Origin: [Candidatus Thermochlorobacteriaceae] bacterium GBChlB
GTDB lineage: Bacteria > Bacteroidota > Chlorobiia > Chlorobiales > Thermochlorobacteraceae
NCBI GenBank assembly: GCA_000724175.1
Contig: JPGV01000012.1
Location: 81,687 to 145,686 of the forward strand
DNA length: 64,000 nt
Reading direction: 5' to 3'
The stretch's first letter is position 1. Each line of letters begins with the position of its first letter. A program made the position numbers and the translations under genes. Positions 1 to 7,997 of this stretch are shown here, one piece after another. The notes below the pieces were generated by a model. That model ran no database searches. It was not told where the DNA came from and saw only the letters and a list, made by a program, of their open reading frames with translations.

Positions 1-1454
1 ACAACGGGCAGAGTTGGACAAGCGTTAGCACAACCGGCTTAAACGCCACCGCAGATGCGATCACACTTGTTGGGACAACCCCCATTGTTGGCACGCGTGG
101 CGGCAGAACCGTCTTCACGCTTTCTGGCACAACATGGATTCCCGCGTCAGGCTTACCGGCCGACGGTGCGGTGTTATCACTCTTGGTGGTAGGGTCTCGT
201 GTGTTTGCAGGCTTGAATGGGCACGGCATCTTTATCAGTGAAAATAACGGCAGCACCTTCAGGGAGTCAAATCAGGGGTTCCCGTCGCTGGCAGAAGTAA
301 CGGCTCTGACCACGGTGGGAGATGCGCTTTATGCGGCACTGGAAGGAATTGCCATCGGACGCAATTCGGGGGGCGTCTATGCAAGTTCAAACAACGGGGC
401 AAGCTGGTCTCTCTTAGGCACATCGCCAAACACAAACGTCTTGACAGGACTGTTTTCCTTAGCGGTGCGCGGCCGAGTTATGCTGGCAGGAGATGGCGGC
501 GGCGTTTGGCGCAGTGCTGACCTTGGTGAAACTTGGGCAAGGGCAAATACGGGCATTCCAGCCGTCGTCAATAATGATGACTTCAACGGCATGGTATTCG
601 TTGGCGATAACCATGTCGTGGCAGCGACCGGCAATGGGTTTCTCTTCAGCCGTGATGCGGGTCAGTCATGGAATGTGCCAGCCACAGGCAATCCCACTGC
701 CAGCGCAAGGGCGTTGCTCGTGTTAGCCAATGGCAGAGTCTTGGGAGCAACCAGCAATGGAGTGTTTCGCAGCGCTGACACAGGCAGAACATGGACGGCT
801 ACAACGCTGACCCCGAGCACGTGGTCACTGATGGCAATAGGCAACCGCATTTTCGCGGGATTAGACCTTGGCGACGTGCGCACATCGACAGATGAAGGCG
901 CAACATGGACTGGCGGTCGAATTCCCAATGTCTCTTCCACAGTAAGGGCGCTTGCCACCAGTGGCTCGGTGTTATTTGCCGCAGCAAGCGAAGGTGTGTT
1001 TGCCTCAACCAACAACGGGAGCACTTGGACAAACGCTAGCACAGGACTGCCCACCATCACCCCGCTTGCCATGGTCGCCACAAACACAGCGCTATTTATT
1101 GGGGGACGAGGCAGCAGCGATAGAGGCATCGGCATATGGCAACGCCCGCTCATACAACTTTCGACGCGCGAAAGCCGTCCTGAACGCCCTACGGCATTTA
1201 GGCTCGAGCAAAATTATCCAAATCCATTCAACCCGACAACGGTCATTGAGTATGAATTGCCGACCAGCAGTCAAGTCAGCTTAAAAATCTTTGATGTGTT
1301 AGGTCGGGAAGTGGCGGCGTTGGTTAATGCGCGTCAAGAGGCTGGACGATATGCCGCATCATTCAACGCACTGGGCTTGACCAGCGGAATGTATTTCTAC
1401 CAACTGCAAGCAGGCAGTTTTGTGCAAACAAAAAAAATGCTGCTGGTAAAGTGA
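1..1454 (+). CDS. Asp-box (BNR-like) repeat exported protein with T9SS sorting domain, 5' partial
   Basis: The frame is open from base 3, so the gene begins before the window; the GTG at 171 is an internal valine codon, not a start. The visible part carries at least seven Asp-box type repeats of the form S-x-[ND]-x-G-x-[ST]-[WF] (for example 'SADLGETW', 'STDEGATW', 'STNNGSTW'), typical of sialidase/PSII-assembly-factor-like beta-propellers. The last ~85 residues form a type IX secretion (Por) sorting domain, with 'NYPNPFNP', 'LGREVAALVN' and a final 'QTKKMLLVK'. It is probably secreted across the outer membrane and attached to the cell surface. The substrate cannot be inferred. Confidence 0.85.
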   Translation, partial: NGQSWTSVSTTGLNATADAITLVGTTPIVGTRGGRTVFTLSGTTWIPASGLPADGAVLSLLVVGSRVFAGLNGHGIFISENNGSTFRESNQGFPSLAEVTALTTVGDALYAALEGIAIGRNSGGVYASSNNGASWSLLGTSPNTNVLTGLFSLAVRGRVMLAGDGGGVWRSADLGETWARANTGIPAVVNNDDFNGMVFVGDNHVVAATGNGFLFSRDAGQSWNVPATGNPTASARALLVLANGRVLGATSNGVFRSADTGRTWTATTLTPSTWSLMAIGNRIFAGLDLGDVRTSTDEGATWTGGRIPNVSSTVRALATSGSVLFAAASEGVFASTNNGSTWTNASTGLPTITPLAMVATNTALFIGGRGSSDRGIGIWQRPLIQLSTRESRPERPTAFRLEQNYPNPFNPTTVIEYELPTSSQVSLKIFDVLGREVAALVNARQEAGRYAASFNALGLTSGMYFYQLQAGSFVQTKKMLLVK

Positions 1455-1603
1455 TAGCACCCTCAAGAGGCGACTATCGTGGGATAACATTTGCGTATTA
1501 GATCTCTTGAAGAATATAAGTTTTGTTCGTCTTTCTTATCGTCGCGCAACGGCTGCCACGACGAGACAATTCAAGCGCAGCCGATACTAAACCCAACTCA
1601 ACT

Positions 1604-2146
1604 ATGTTCAAAAGACCACATTTGTTTATCGCGGCTCTCTTTCTCTTGCTTGCCACTTCGGCGCAGGCGCAAACGCCGCAGTTCGCTGTCGATAAAGGCG
1701 TCTTCCAAATCGGCGCAACAACGAACCTAACGCTCGCCATTCAAACCGTGAGCGGTTCATCGTCGACGAACTTTACCATTGCGCCAACCGCCGGATACTT
1801 CGTCATTCCGAACCTTGTCATCGGCGGCACGATTTCGTTAGATGTGCGTTCTCGGTCTGCTGAAAGTTCATCAAGCACAGCCACCACCTTTGGCATCGGA
1901 CCTTATGGCGCGTATTATTTTGGCGATAAATCCACATCGCTCTATCCGCTGATTGGCGCAGCGTTTTTATTTCAAACCAGCGACGGCAGCAACGCTATAG
2001 ACATTGATTTTTTTGGCGGCATCAATTATATGGTCGCTAAAAACATCGGGTTAAGCGGCGTGGCGTTCATCACGATTGGACCGCGCGAGGGCGCAACGTT
2101 TTTAACGTTTGGATTGCGCGGCGGCATTTCGGCGTTTGTATGGTAA
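1604..2146 (+). CDS. predicted outer-membrane beta-barrel protein
   Basis: 180 residues. I start at the ATG at 1604 because it gives an ordinary signal peptide (MFKRPHLFIAALFLLLATS followed by AQAQ); the in-frame upstream extension to 1523 is not signal-like. The mature part alternates glycine- and aromatic-rich strands and carries porin-like features: repeated 'GGTIS', 'GPYGAYYFG' and 'FGLRGGISAFVW', ending in an aromatic residue as many barrels do. Such small FCB proteins resemble OmpX/OmpW-like barrels, but I cannot assign a family. A rho-independent terminator follows 25 bases after the stop. It seems to be a single-gene unit. Confidence 0.7.
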   Translation: MFKRPHLFIAALFLLLATSAQAQTPQFAVDKGVFQIGATTNLTLAIQTVSGSSSTNFTIAPTAGYFVIPNLVIGGTISLDVRSRSAESSSSTATTFGIGPYGAYYFGDKSTSLYPLIGAAFLFQTSDGSNAIDIDFFGGINYMVAKNIGLSGVAFITIGPREGATFLTFGLRGGISAFVW

Positions 2147-2171
2147 AGCGCACAGCTATCGTCTAAAAGTG

Positions 2172-2202
2172 AAAGCGTCTCATATGTCGGGACGCTTTTT
2201 TG
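2172..2202 (+). terminator. rho-independent terminator after the barrel gene
   Basis: Eight-base stem AAAGCGTC (2172-2179) pairs with GACGCTTT (2191-2198) around an 11-base loop and runs into a T stretch. It lies just downstream of the stop at 2146. Confidence 0.75.
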
Positions 2203-2206
2203 TTTT

Positions 2207-2279
2207 GTCACTCTGAACGGAGCGTAGTGCCGTGAAGCATCCAAGCAGAAATAGCAGACGCATTCCGCCCGTCGCTTGG
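2207..2279. repeat. possible intergenic repeat element
   Basis: The stretch starting GTCACTCTGAACGGAGCG resembles the dispersed 'GTCA-CTGAGCGGAG' intergenic elements of many genomes. CCAAGC (2241-2246) and GCTTGG (2274-2279) form its inverted ends. No second copy was found in this window, so the repeat status rests on resemblance only. Confidence 0.35.
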
Positions 2280-2329
2280 GCTGACGCGGTCATTTGAGTT
2301 TATCACGCTCTTCTGGCGTTGTAGGACGG

Positions 2330-2359
2330 AAAAAGCCGCGGCTTTCTCCGCGGCTTTTT
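2330..2359 (-). terminator. perfect 12-bp terminator hairpin between convergent genes
   Basis: AAAAAGCCGCGG (2330-2341) and CCGCGGCTTTTT (2348-2359) are perfect reverse complements around a 6-base loop. Both arms end in A/T runs, so it can work in both directions. It serves cspA (minus strand, stop at 2400) and backs up the terminator of the gene ending at 2146. Confidence 0.85.
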
Positions 2360-2399
2360 CAAGCTCATTTCCATGCACTTCTTTTTAGAACGCCTTAGG

Positions 2400-2663
2400 C
2401 TACTTGAAGTCGTAACTGCCGCCTGAGTTGTTGGTATTTTCATTTGAAAGCGGCGTCAATTGTTTGACGTTCTGCGCCTGTAAGCCTTTGTTGGTCGAGA
2501 CCAGCTCGAACTCGACCGGTGCGCCTTGGTCAAGCAATTTGTATTTGCGCTCTGAACTAATCGCCGAATAATGCACGAAAATATCTTCTCCGCCGTTGGG
2601 ATTGACGATAAAGCCGTATCCCTTTTTGCCGTCAAACCACTTGACATTGCTTCGATTTGCCAT
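2400..2663 (-). CDS. cspA: cold-shock domain protein (CspA family)
   Basis: 87 residues with a single cold-shock OB fold. It has the RNP-1-like 'KGYGFI' and RNP-2-like 'DIFVHYSAI' motifs plus the 'VKWFDGKKGYGFI' opening typical of the family. It binds single-stranded nucleic acid and acts as an RNA chaperone. The ATG at 2663 is chosen over the in-frame GTG at 2672 because the Shine-Dalgarno AGGAGG lies about 10 bases before the ATG and abuts the GTG. The C-terminal ~15 residues (Asn/Ser/Gly-rich) extend past the usual ~67-70 residue core. It is preceded by a long leader with a possible RNA switch and followed by a perfect terminator. Confidence 0.93.
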   Translation of the reverse strand: MANRSNVKWFDGKKGYGFIVNPNGGEDIFVHYSAISSERKYKLLDQGAPVEFELVSTNKGLQAQNVKQLTPLSNENTNNSGGSYDFK

Positions 2664-2670
2664 TTTGATC

Positions 2671-2729
2671 ACTCCTCCTTAGGAATTTAAAACCCCCTGC
2701 CTCTAAACATGAGGAGTTAAGCTACAGGG
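2671..2729 (-). promoter_or_regulatory. cspA leader with anti-Shine-Dalgarno and alternative hairpin
   Basis: On the minus strand the leader holds ACTCCTC (complement of 2711-2717), exactly complementary to GAGGAGT (2671-2677), which overlaps the cspA ribosome-binding site. A competing nested hairpin uses CCCTG/CAGGG (2725-2729 with 2695-2699) and CCTC/GAGG (2711-2714 with 2700-2703), which would occupy the anti-SD and free the ribosome-binding site. The two folds exclude each other. This is read from sequence; no folding energy was calculated. Confidence 0.5.
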
Positions 2730-2783
2730 TTAACTACGCTCCTTTTTCATTTTACTTCTGTTGAACTTCTCCTTTTCGGTGGC

Positions 2784-2812
2784 AATATAGACGCACCTTG
2801 TTTGCACCGCAA
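2784..2812 (-). promoter_or_regulatory. candidate cspA promoter
   Basis: On the minus strand TTGCGG (2812-2807) and TATATT (2789-2784) are spaced by exactly 17 bases, a good sigma-70-type arrangement. It would give a leader of about 110 nt before the cspA ATG, in keeping with the long leaders known for cspA mRNAs. The rest of the 2664-2971 interval holds only this promoter, the leader and the terminator at 2904-2943. Confidence 0.5.
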
Positions 2813-2903
2813 CGAGATTGCATGGAATAATCGGGTGTTGCACGGTCGATGTAGCCGATTTGGGACGGACGTTTTGAAAAGACCCACGTGATGGGGAAAA
2901 CAC

Positions 2904-2943
2904 GCGCATCAAGACATTTTATGGCAAAAACTCCTTGATGCGC
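2904..2943 (-). terminator. 10-bp inverted repeat, probable terminator of the FadL-type gene
   Basis: GCGCATCAAG (2904-2913) and CTTGATGCGC (2934-2943) are perfect reverse complements with a 20-base loop, just past the stop of the minus-strand gene ending at 2972. On that strand a short 'GTGTTTT' follows. The loop is long and the T run weak, so an operator role is also possible. Confidence 0.5.
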
Positions 2944-2971
2944 TGAAAATAATTATCGAGATTTTTTCAAC

Positions 2972-4435
2972 TCAGAATCGAAAACTTGCGGTCAAGACCA
3001 AGTTGTTGTTTCGAATGCTCTCGGTGATAATTGGAGACGCGCCGTATAAGCGGTTCTCAAAGAGTTGATTTGTCATCAAGTATGCGACATCAATCGAGAG
3101 CGTTTGTTGGAGCAAAACACCTGCGCCGAGACTCAATGTGCGCCGCGCGTCGTCGAAATTGGTTGCTTGAGACGGGTTCGAGAGTTTGTTTCTAAACGGC
3201 GACTGCAGAATACTGTATCCTGCACGCAGACGCACAGGCAGCGTCGGCAGGCGCAGTTCCGCGCCAACGGCAGCACCAAAGGCTTGTGTTAGGTCGGCAG
3301 TGATGCGACGATTGACGTCGCTAAGTGCGTTACCGTCGGCAGAGTAGGATAGCTGCGTCCAATCGCGGTAAGAGGCTTCGGCGGAAATGGTCAAAAAGGA
3401 TTCCTCGAGCGTAATGCCTGCACTGAAAACAACAGGCGTCTGCAAGTTGTAGCTGAAGTCGCCGTCGAAAGCATTGCTGAAACTGGTTTGCGTCGTGCCT
3501 TGTGGTGGGCGTTTATACGTTGTTTGCAACCGAGTTGAATAGGTGTCTCTCAGGTTCAACAGCGTTGGCGTCTCGACCGTAATGCCCAATCGAATGTTGT
3601 CGCTTGCGCGGTAGAGCAATCCAAATTTGGCGTTCCAGCCGTTGGTTTCCGTCAGAATGTCGTCCGTGAGGCTCAGTGAGCTGAACTCCGTGTAGATATT
3701 ATTCACGTCGCGCTCGGCAAGCGTGCGGTTGTAGGTGTAGCGCGAGTTGGTAAAATTTACGGTTGCGCCGAGGAAAAGCGCGGGCGCGACTTCAATTGAC
3801 CCTGCGATGGAAAACGCATTGCCGCCGCCGTCTTCCAAGAGCCGAGATGTTTGCTGCACCTGTCCGCGATTGACGAGCGGATTGACGTAGCGTCCGCCTT
3901 GGTCGCTCACTAAAAATTGGTTGAACGCCAATGCCGCCGCATCGTTGAGAATGATTCTGCCACTATTGTCAAAACTTGGCGTGAAGGACGATAAGAACCA
4001 ATCGCTGACGCTGCCGTTTTGGTTGAACGCGTTGACTTCCTGCGTTGCTCTGAAACTTCTCAGACGGTTGTATCCCAACGCCAACGTAAAACTGCCCCGA
4101 TAGGTCGGAAACGGAATCACCAAGCCCGCGCTATTGAGCGCGTTGCCTGTGATGTTTGCGCTCGTGGTTGGGTTGATGTAAGACGCATCGGCTCGATATT
4201 GGTTAAAATCGAATCCGAGGTTCGCCTCGAAGCGTTTGATTTGCCCCAATCCTGCCGGATTAAAAAACATTGCAGAGTAATCGTCAGCGATGGCCGTGTA
4301 GGCAGACCCCATCCCCAACGCCCGCGCCCCAACGCCGAAACTCGGCTGACTTTGACGCAGCGCGTCTAATTCATTTTGCGCGTCAGCCGCCGCACTTATG
4401 AGCAGGAAAGCAGCGAGTATCCATATTTTTTTCAT
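2972..4435 (-). CDS. OmpP1/FadL/TodX-family outer-membrane transport protein
   Basis: 487 residues. The ATG at 4435 is used because the longer frame begins with TTG and this ATG gives a clean signal peptide (MKKIWILAAFLLISAAADA). The mature N-terminus 'GARALGMGSAYTAIADD' followed by 'FFNPAGLGQ' is the hallmark of this FadL-related barrel family in FCB bacteria. Family members carry hydrophobic compounds across the outer membrane. A hatch-like N-terminal region is followed by long amphipathic strands, and the protein ends 'LVLTASFRF' with the expected terminal Phe. It appears to be transcribed alone, with a hairpin after its stop. Confidence 0.85.
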   Translation of the reverse strand: MKKIWILAAFLLISAAADAQNELDALRQSQPSFGVGARALGMGSAYTAIADDYSAMFFNPAGLGQIKRFEANLGFDFNQYRADASYINPTTSANITGNALNSAGLVIPFPTYRGSFTLALGYNRLRSFRATQEVNAFNQNGSVSDWFLSSFTPSFDNSGRIILNDAAALAFNQFLVSDQGGRYVNPLVNRGQVQQTSRLLEDGGGNAFSIAGSIEVAPALFLGATVNFTNSRYTYNRTLAERDVNNIYTEFSSLSLTDDILTETNGWNAKFGLLYRASDNIRLGITVETPTLLNLRDTYSTRLQTTYKRPPQGTTQTSFSNAFDGDFSYNLQTPVVFSAGITLEESFLTISAEASYRDWTQLSYSADGNALSDVNRRITADLTQAFGAAVGAELRLPTLPVRLRAGYSILQSPFRNKLSNPSQATNFDDARRTLSLGAGVLLQQTLSIDVAYLMTNQLFENRLYGASPIITESIRNNNLVLTASFRF

Positions 4436-4589
4436 CGTCGTCTTCAAAGGTAAAATGTTTTGTTAAGAAATTCATCAACAACGCTGATACGAAAAGTGAT
4501 TAAGAACGAGTGAGTTTGATAGATTCAAAACAATGATTATTTCGGCGCAAGCTGGAATCCATTGTAAAATCAAGCAATTTCAAGGACGG

Positions 4590-4609
4590 ATTCCGACTTT
4601 CGTCGGAAT
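4590..4609. repeat. intergenic hairpin element (GAAA-tetraloop type)
   Basis: ATTCCGAC (4590-4597) and GTCGGAAT (4602-4609) are a perfect inverted repeat with a 4-base loop, read as GAAA on the minus strand. Flanking GGAATCC (4554-4560) and GGATTCC (4588-4594) add a second inverted pair. This 'cattccgacgaaagtcggaatcc' form resembles REP-like intergenic elements widespread in bacteria. It occupies the 240-bp gap between two minus-strand genes and has no T run. Confidence 0.5.
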
Positions 4610-4677
4610 GACAAGAATGCCATCGCTCTTAAATTTTATTGGTATCAGACCGTCTCGGTTTATTACCATGAGGTTCT

Positions 4678-5310
4678 TTATCGCACGCGACCAGAGCCGC
4701 GCTTTTCTTCTTTTGGCTCCGATGAACTTTGCCGACCGCTCGATTCCGACGCCGACCCTGTTTTTGTTTCCGATGATGTTCGTGAGCCGTTCTGTGCGCC
4801 CGATGTTCCCGATGAACTTTCGGCGCTTGCTCGTCGGGAAATCTGACGCAGTGGCGTGCCTATTCCGCTCGTCGGTTGCGCTGCGTTTGGCGCAATTGGC
4901 AATGGCGCGGGACGCCCAACAACACCTGCGCCGACAGCGATTCCATCGAACCACCAAGGCGCATAGTAGTAATATCCGAACTCCGAATTGAGGTAATTGT
5001 TTAAGCCGCGAAGGTCGGGTTCATCTTCCCGCGCTTTGAGCAAATTGATTTTATCGAGGCTTGTTTTATCCATGCGGCGCGCATTGACGCCGTTGGCGTA
5101 GAGCGCGTATTTGCTCGCGTGATTGTCGTGGCAACTTTTACAGTCCGACGCCAACTCGACTTCGGCGTGAAGGTATTTCCCGATTCGCTCGTCATACACT
5201 TCCACGTCGGGGTGCGAAAAAACCGTGTAGGTCATACAGCCGCTTGCCGTCGCCAGCAATGCTGCGCTGGTTATCAACAACCCGACTTTTAGACGTTCAG
5301 CGATGTTCAT
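4678..5310 (-). CDS. lipoprotein with a CxxCH motif and a Ser/Lys/Arg-rich tail
   Basis: 210 residues. The signal peptide ends in the lipobox 'TASGC' (Cys25), so it is probably membrane-anchored outside the cytoplasm. 'CKSCH' (Cys57, Cys60, His61) fits a c-type heme site, although a single motif in a non-cytochrome background could instead bind a metal. The middle has Tyr/Trp clusters ('GYYYYAPWWF'). The last ~60 residues are low complexity (Ser, Gly, Glu, Lys, Arg). It follows the other low-complexity lipoprotein gene by only 15 bases, so the two form a pair. I do not recognise the family. Confidence 0.75.
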   Translation of the reverse strand: MNIAERLKVGLLITSAALLATASGCMTYTVFSHPDVEVYDERIGKYLHAEVELASDCKSCHDNHASKYALYANGVNARRMDKTSLDKINLLKAREDEPDLRGLNNYLNSEFGYYYYAPWWFDGIAVGAGVVGRPAPLPIAPNAAQPTSGIGTPLRQISRRASAESSSGTSGAQNGSRTSSETKTGSASESSGRQSSSEPKEEKRGSGRVR

Positions 5311-5325
5311 ATCGTCAGTGTCGGA

Positions 5326-6225
5326 TTAACGACTGCGACCGCTTGAACTTCTCGTTCCAGACGACCCGCCGCTCGATGATGAACCGCTCGACGAGCCTGA
5401 ATACGACCCACCAGAGTATGAGCCACCCGACGAAGACCGTCCAACGGATTCAGACGACGAGCGTCGATAGGAACCTTCGTTGTAGCCGCTCGATGACGAA
5501 CTGGAACGATACGGCTGTGCGCGATAATATCCGTCGCCGTATTGATTGCCGCTTCGAGAATAGGATTGCCTGAGTTGGGTTTGTTTGGATTGCGATTGAA
5601 TCGTCGCGCTGCGCATCGCTTCCGACGACAGGCGCGTTCCCGTCAGCGCGCTGCCCGCGCTGGGTTGGTTCGGATAGAGCGTTCCTGCGGGCAACATCGT
5701 TTGAGCGTCTCCTCTCATACGACCAGAAGCGCGCGCGCCGAAGCGGTCATTCCTGTCGTAAGCAGGCAGAGCTGCAATCGGCTGATTCCAGCCCCAGCCG
5801 CCGTTCCAATACGGATTCCAGCCGCCGTTCCAGCCCCAACCGCCGCCGTAGTAAGCCGCATAGGGATTCCACCAACCGCTGCCCCAGAACGGGTCAAAGG
5901 CGTTCCACGCCCAGCGATTCCAGTAAAGAGAGCTTCCCCAACCCCAGAACGGCGAGAAGAACGGGTCGGCAAAGGCGTTGAATCCGGCGTTAAATCCCCA
6001 AGGCGTTATGCCCATGCCCCAATGGGTCGGGAAATGCTGTGAAACGCCGTAGTGGTCGCGAATGATGACGGAGACATCGCCCATCGTTGAATCGTGGTCG
6101 ACGATTTCTACCTCGTCGTTGTAGCCATAGCGCAGTGTATCAATTTCGGGAAGCATCAGTTGCGTGTAGCAACCTGAAAGGGAGAAGGCGCTTATTAGCA
6201 GCATCGGACACAGAAACTTTCTCAT
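5326..6225 (-). CDS. Trp/Gly-rich lipoprotein with Ser/Gly/Arg tail
   Basis: 299 residues, with lipobox 'LSGC' (Cys19). The central third is extremely rich in Trp, Gly, Asn and Tyr ('GGWGWNGGWNPYWNGGWGWN'). The last ~70 residues are mostly Ser and Gly with scattered Arg, ending 'SGRSR'. A ribosome-binding site (AGAGGTG) precedes the ATG. Composition of this type is found in FCB surface lipoproteins of unknown role; the Trp/Gly section could be adhesive or carbohydrate-binding, but that is inference. It lies directly upstream of the CxxCH lipoprotein, whose tail has a similar composition. Function unknown. Confidence 0.8.
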   Translation of the reverse strand: MRKFLCPMLLISAFSLSGCYTQLMLPEIDTLRYGYNDEVEIVDHDSTMGDVSVIIRDHYGVSQHFPTHWGMGITPWGFNAGFNAFADPFFSPFWGWGSSLYWNRWAWNAFDPFWGSGWWNPYAAYYGGGWGWNGGWNPYWNGGWGWNQPIAALPAYDRNDRFGARASGRMRGDAQTMLPAGTLYPNQPSAGSALTGTRLSSEAMRSATIQSQSKQTQLRQSYSRSGNQYGDGYYRAQPYRSSSSSSGYNEGSYRRSSSESVGRSSSGGSYSGGSYSGSSSGSSSSGGSSGTRSSSGRSR

Positions 6226-6328
6226 ATCGCACCTCTTTGGTTACTGGGTTTGAATTTAAAATGTGCTTTTCAATACTACTCAATAGAAGATACAAAAGTT
6301 TCGTTTCCGACTTGCTTTTCTTCGCCAC

Positions 6329-7219
6329 TCAAAATGCTGCATTTTCTTCAACCAGTCGAACAGCGTAGCGTGTGCGAATAGGCTCGTTCTGCGCGTTGGT
6401 GAACGATTCTATTTCGGCAGCCGTGAGCGATAGCGGACGCACGGCGTCGCTGGGATTAAGATTGACCAACATCGTTTTTGTATCCTCCGAAAGATGCCCA
6501 AATGATTGTCCAAAGGTAATATCGCGTTCGTCCACCCGCCGAAAATGAATGTTTCCGTCTAATCCAACGGTTATCGTTTCCTCCATATTTTTGGATTTAC
6601 GCGAATAGATGCGAGGGGCAAACTGCGTGTCATCGGCGTAGACCAGCGCATTGACGAACAGCGGAAAATCCAACTGCCGCACAGAGGAATCGGGCGCGTT
6701 GACGACAGCCTGTTTTTGAAGGTCAATAAAGTCTGTGAGCAGTTTCACATCGGCTTCGGAGACGTCTTTTGGTGAGAGCCATAAAACTCTGCCCGACCCG
6801 ACGGCAAGCAAATTCACCATCTCTATCACATCGTTCATATTTTTTGGCGGCGCGGTGTTTTCTGGCAGGGTCTGGAATCGATGAATGGAGATGACTTTTT
6901 CCAAATCTTCGGGGTGGACGGGGACAACGCCGTGTGGCGTTACACGACTGTTCTTTTCGAGCGCGTCTCCCGAACTCCACACGCTTCGTCCGTTGAGCCA
7001 GAGCACGTATTGCGAGCGCGTAAAGCCAATGTCTTGCTTTTCGAGTTTTTCAAATTTGATAGTTGCGCCACGAAATGTGGTGTCGAGCAGGCTTTGTCGC
7101 TTCGGGGCGGCAAAGTCGAGCGCAAGCGACGAAAAGAACACCGCGCCGCCGACAAACAGAAAAAACCCAACGATTAACGCCGCAAGCACGAGCAGAATAA
7201 TCACAGCAATTTTCATCAT
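6329..7219 (-). CDS. hypothetical protein with one N-terminal membrane segment
   Basis: 296 residues from the ATG at 7219. The longer frame to 7270 would overlap the preceding gene by about 40 bases, while this ATG sits just after that gene's stop. Residues ~3-35 form a strong hydrophobic segment ('IAVIILLVLAALIVGFFLFV'), probably an anchor. The remaining ~260 residues are soluble and mixed alpha/beta, with no motif I can name. It is the third gene of a run (phosphoesterase, barrel, this gene) with very short gaps, so it is probably co-transcribed with them. Function unknown. Confidence 0.7.
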   Translation of the reverse strand: MMKIAVIILLVLAALIVGFFLFVGGAVFFSSLALDFAAPKRQSLLDTTFRGATIKFEKLEKQDIGFTRSQYVLWLNGRSVWSSGDALEKNSRVTPHGVVPVHPEDLEKVISIHRFQTLPENTAPPKNMNDVIEMVNLLAVGSGRVLWLSPKDVSEADVKLLTDFIDLQKQAVVNAPDSSVRQLDFPLFVNALVYADDTQFAPRIYSRKSKNMEETITVGLDGNIHFRRVDERDITFGQSFGHLSEDTKTMLVNLNPSDAVRPLSLTAAEIESFTNAQNEPIRTRYAVRLVEENAAF

Positions 7220-7229
7220 GTCGAGCTCA

Positions 7230-7994
7230 TTAAAACGATTGAACAAATTCCAAGCGAAAATTTCTTCCAAACGACGAGACTTGGGTTTGGTTGTCGTTCA
7301 GGTTCGTCAGATTCAGTTCCAGCGTGATGCCACTTCCGAGCGACCAGCGCGCGCCAATGTCCAGAAAGCCGCGTCCGCGCGTTGTCGTTGGACGGTCGTC
7401 GTTAAAGGCGGCATCGTATTGCAGGTAAATCGTCAGGTCGGCGCCGATGGTTTTTTCCACGCCGAGATAGGCGTTGGCATTAGGGTCATCTTGGCGTTCT
7501 AAGATGCTGTAATTGACACCCGCGTGCAGCGTCAGAAATCCCAAGAACTCGACATTTTTGGAGAGGGCGACAAAAAATCCGGGGGCTTTGCGCTCAAATC
7601 GGTTAAGGCTGTCAATGAAGTTTCCGCGTCCCTGCGAGTCGAAGCCGAGTGTGAGCGCGGGCGTGGCGAGGTCTTCATCGAGCAATCGGTATCGCGCCAT
7701 GACGCCGGGCAATCGGTTCCAGCTTGGCGCGCCAGAGCCAATGACATTTCCCGCGCCGTAAGATGCACCGAAGGCAAATTTATCGGCAATACCGACGCTT
7801 GCCGAGAGCATCACGCCGCCGCTTGAGAATGCCCAGCCTTCGATGGCATACGTTCCGCGTTTGAACAGTCCGGCGGTCGGCAGGTTGTAGAGGTATCGCG
7901 CTTCCTGCGTTGCGTTTGTGCCGGCGGTGCTTTGCGCAAGCAGCGTTGAAGTGCATACGCATACGAGAAAGAGCGCGGTCAATGTTGTCTTCAT
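7230..7994 (-). CDS. predicted outer-membrane beta-barrel protein
   Basis: 254 residues with a signal peptide (MKTTLTALFLVCVCTSTLLA, then QS). The mature protein shows repeated amphipathic strands with aromatic ends and short turns ('GFLTLHAGVNYSI', 'GFLDIGARWSLGSGITLELNL') and ends in Phe, as expected for a barrel inserted by BamA. It resembles YjbH/'capsule-porin-like' barrels, but I cannot fix the family. It starts three bases after the phosphoesterase stop, and its own stop lies 10 bases before the next gene, pointing to an operon. Confidence 0.75.
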   Translation of the reverse strand: MKTTLTALFLVCVCTSTLLAQSTAGTNATQEARYLYNLPTAGLFKRGTYAIEGWAFSSGGVMLSASVGIADKFAFGASYGAGNVIGSGAPSWNRLPGVMARYRLLDEDLATPALTLGFDSQGRGNFIDSLNRFERKAPGFFVALSKNVEFLGFLTLHAGVNYSILERQDDPNANAYLGVEKTIGADLTIYLQYDAAFNDDRPTTTRGRGFLDIGARWSLGSGITLELNLTNLNDNQTQVSSFGRNFRLEFVQSF

Positions 7995-7997
7995 CTG

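Noticed and set aside
171..1454. Start of the first gene at GTG 171
   Set aside because: The same frame is open back to base 3 with Asp-box-like sequence, so the gene is cut by the window edge rather than starting here.
2730..2912. 60-codon minus-strand frame in the cspA leader region
   Set aside because: It spans the predicted cspA promoter, has no ribosome-binding site and no family likeness.
5542..6042. 166-codon Arg/Pro-rich plus-strand frame opposite the Trp/Gly lipoprotein gene
   Set aside because: Arises from the low-complexity DNA of the real gene; no start site or signal.
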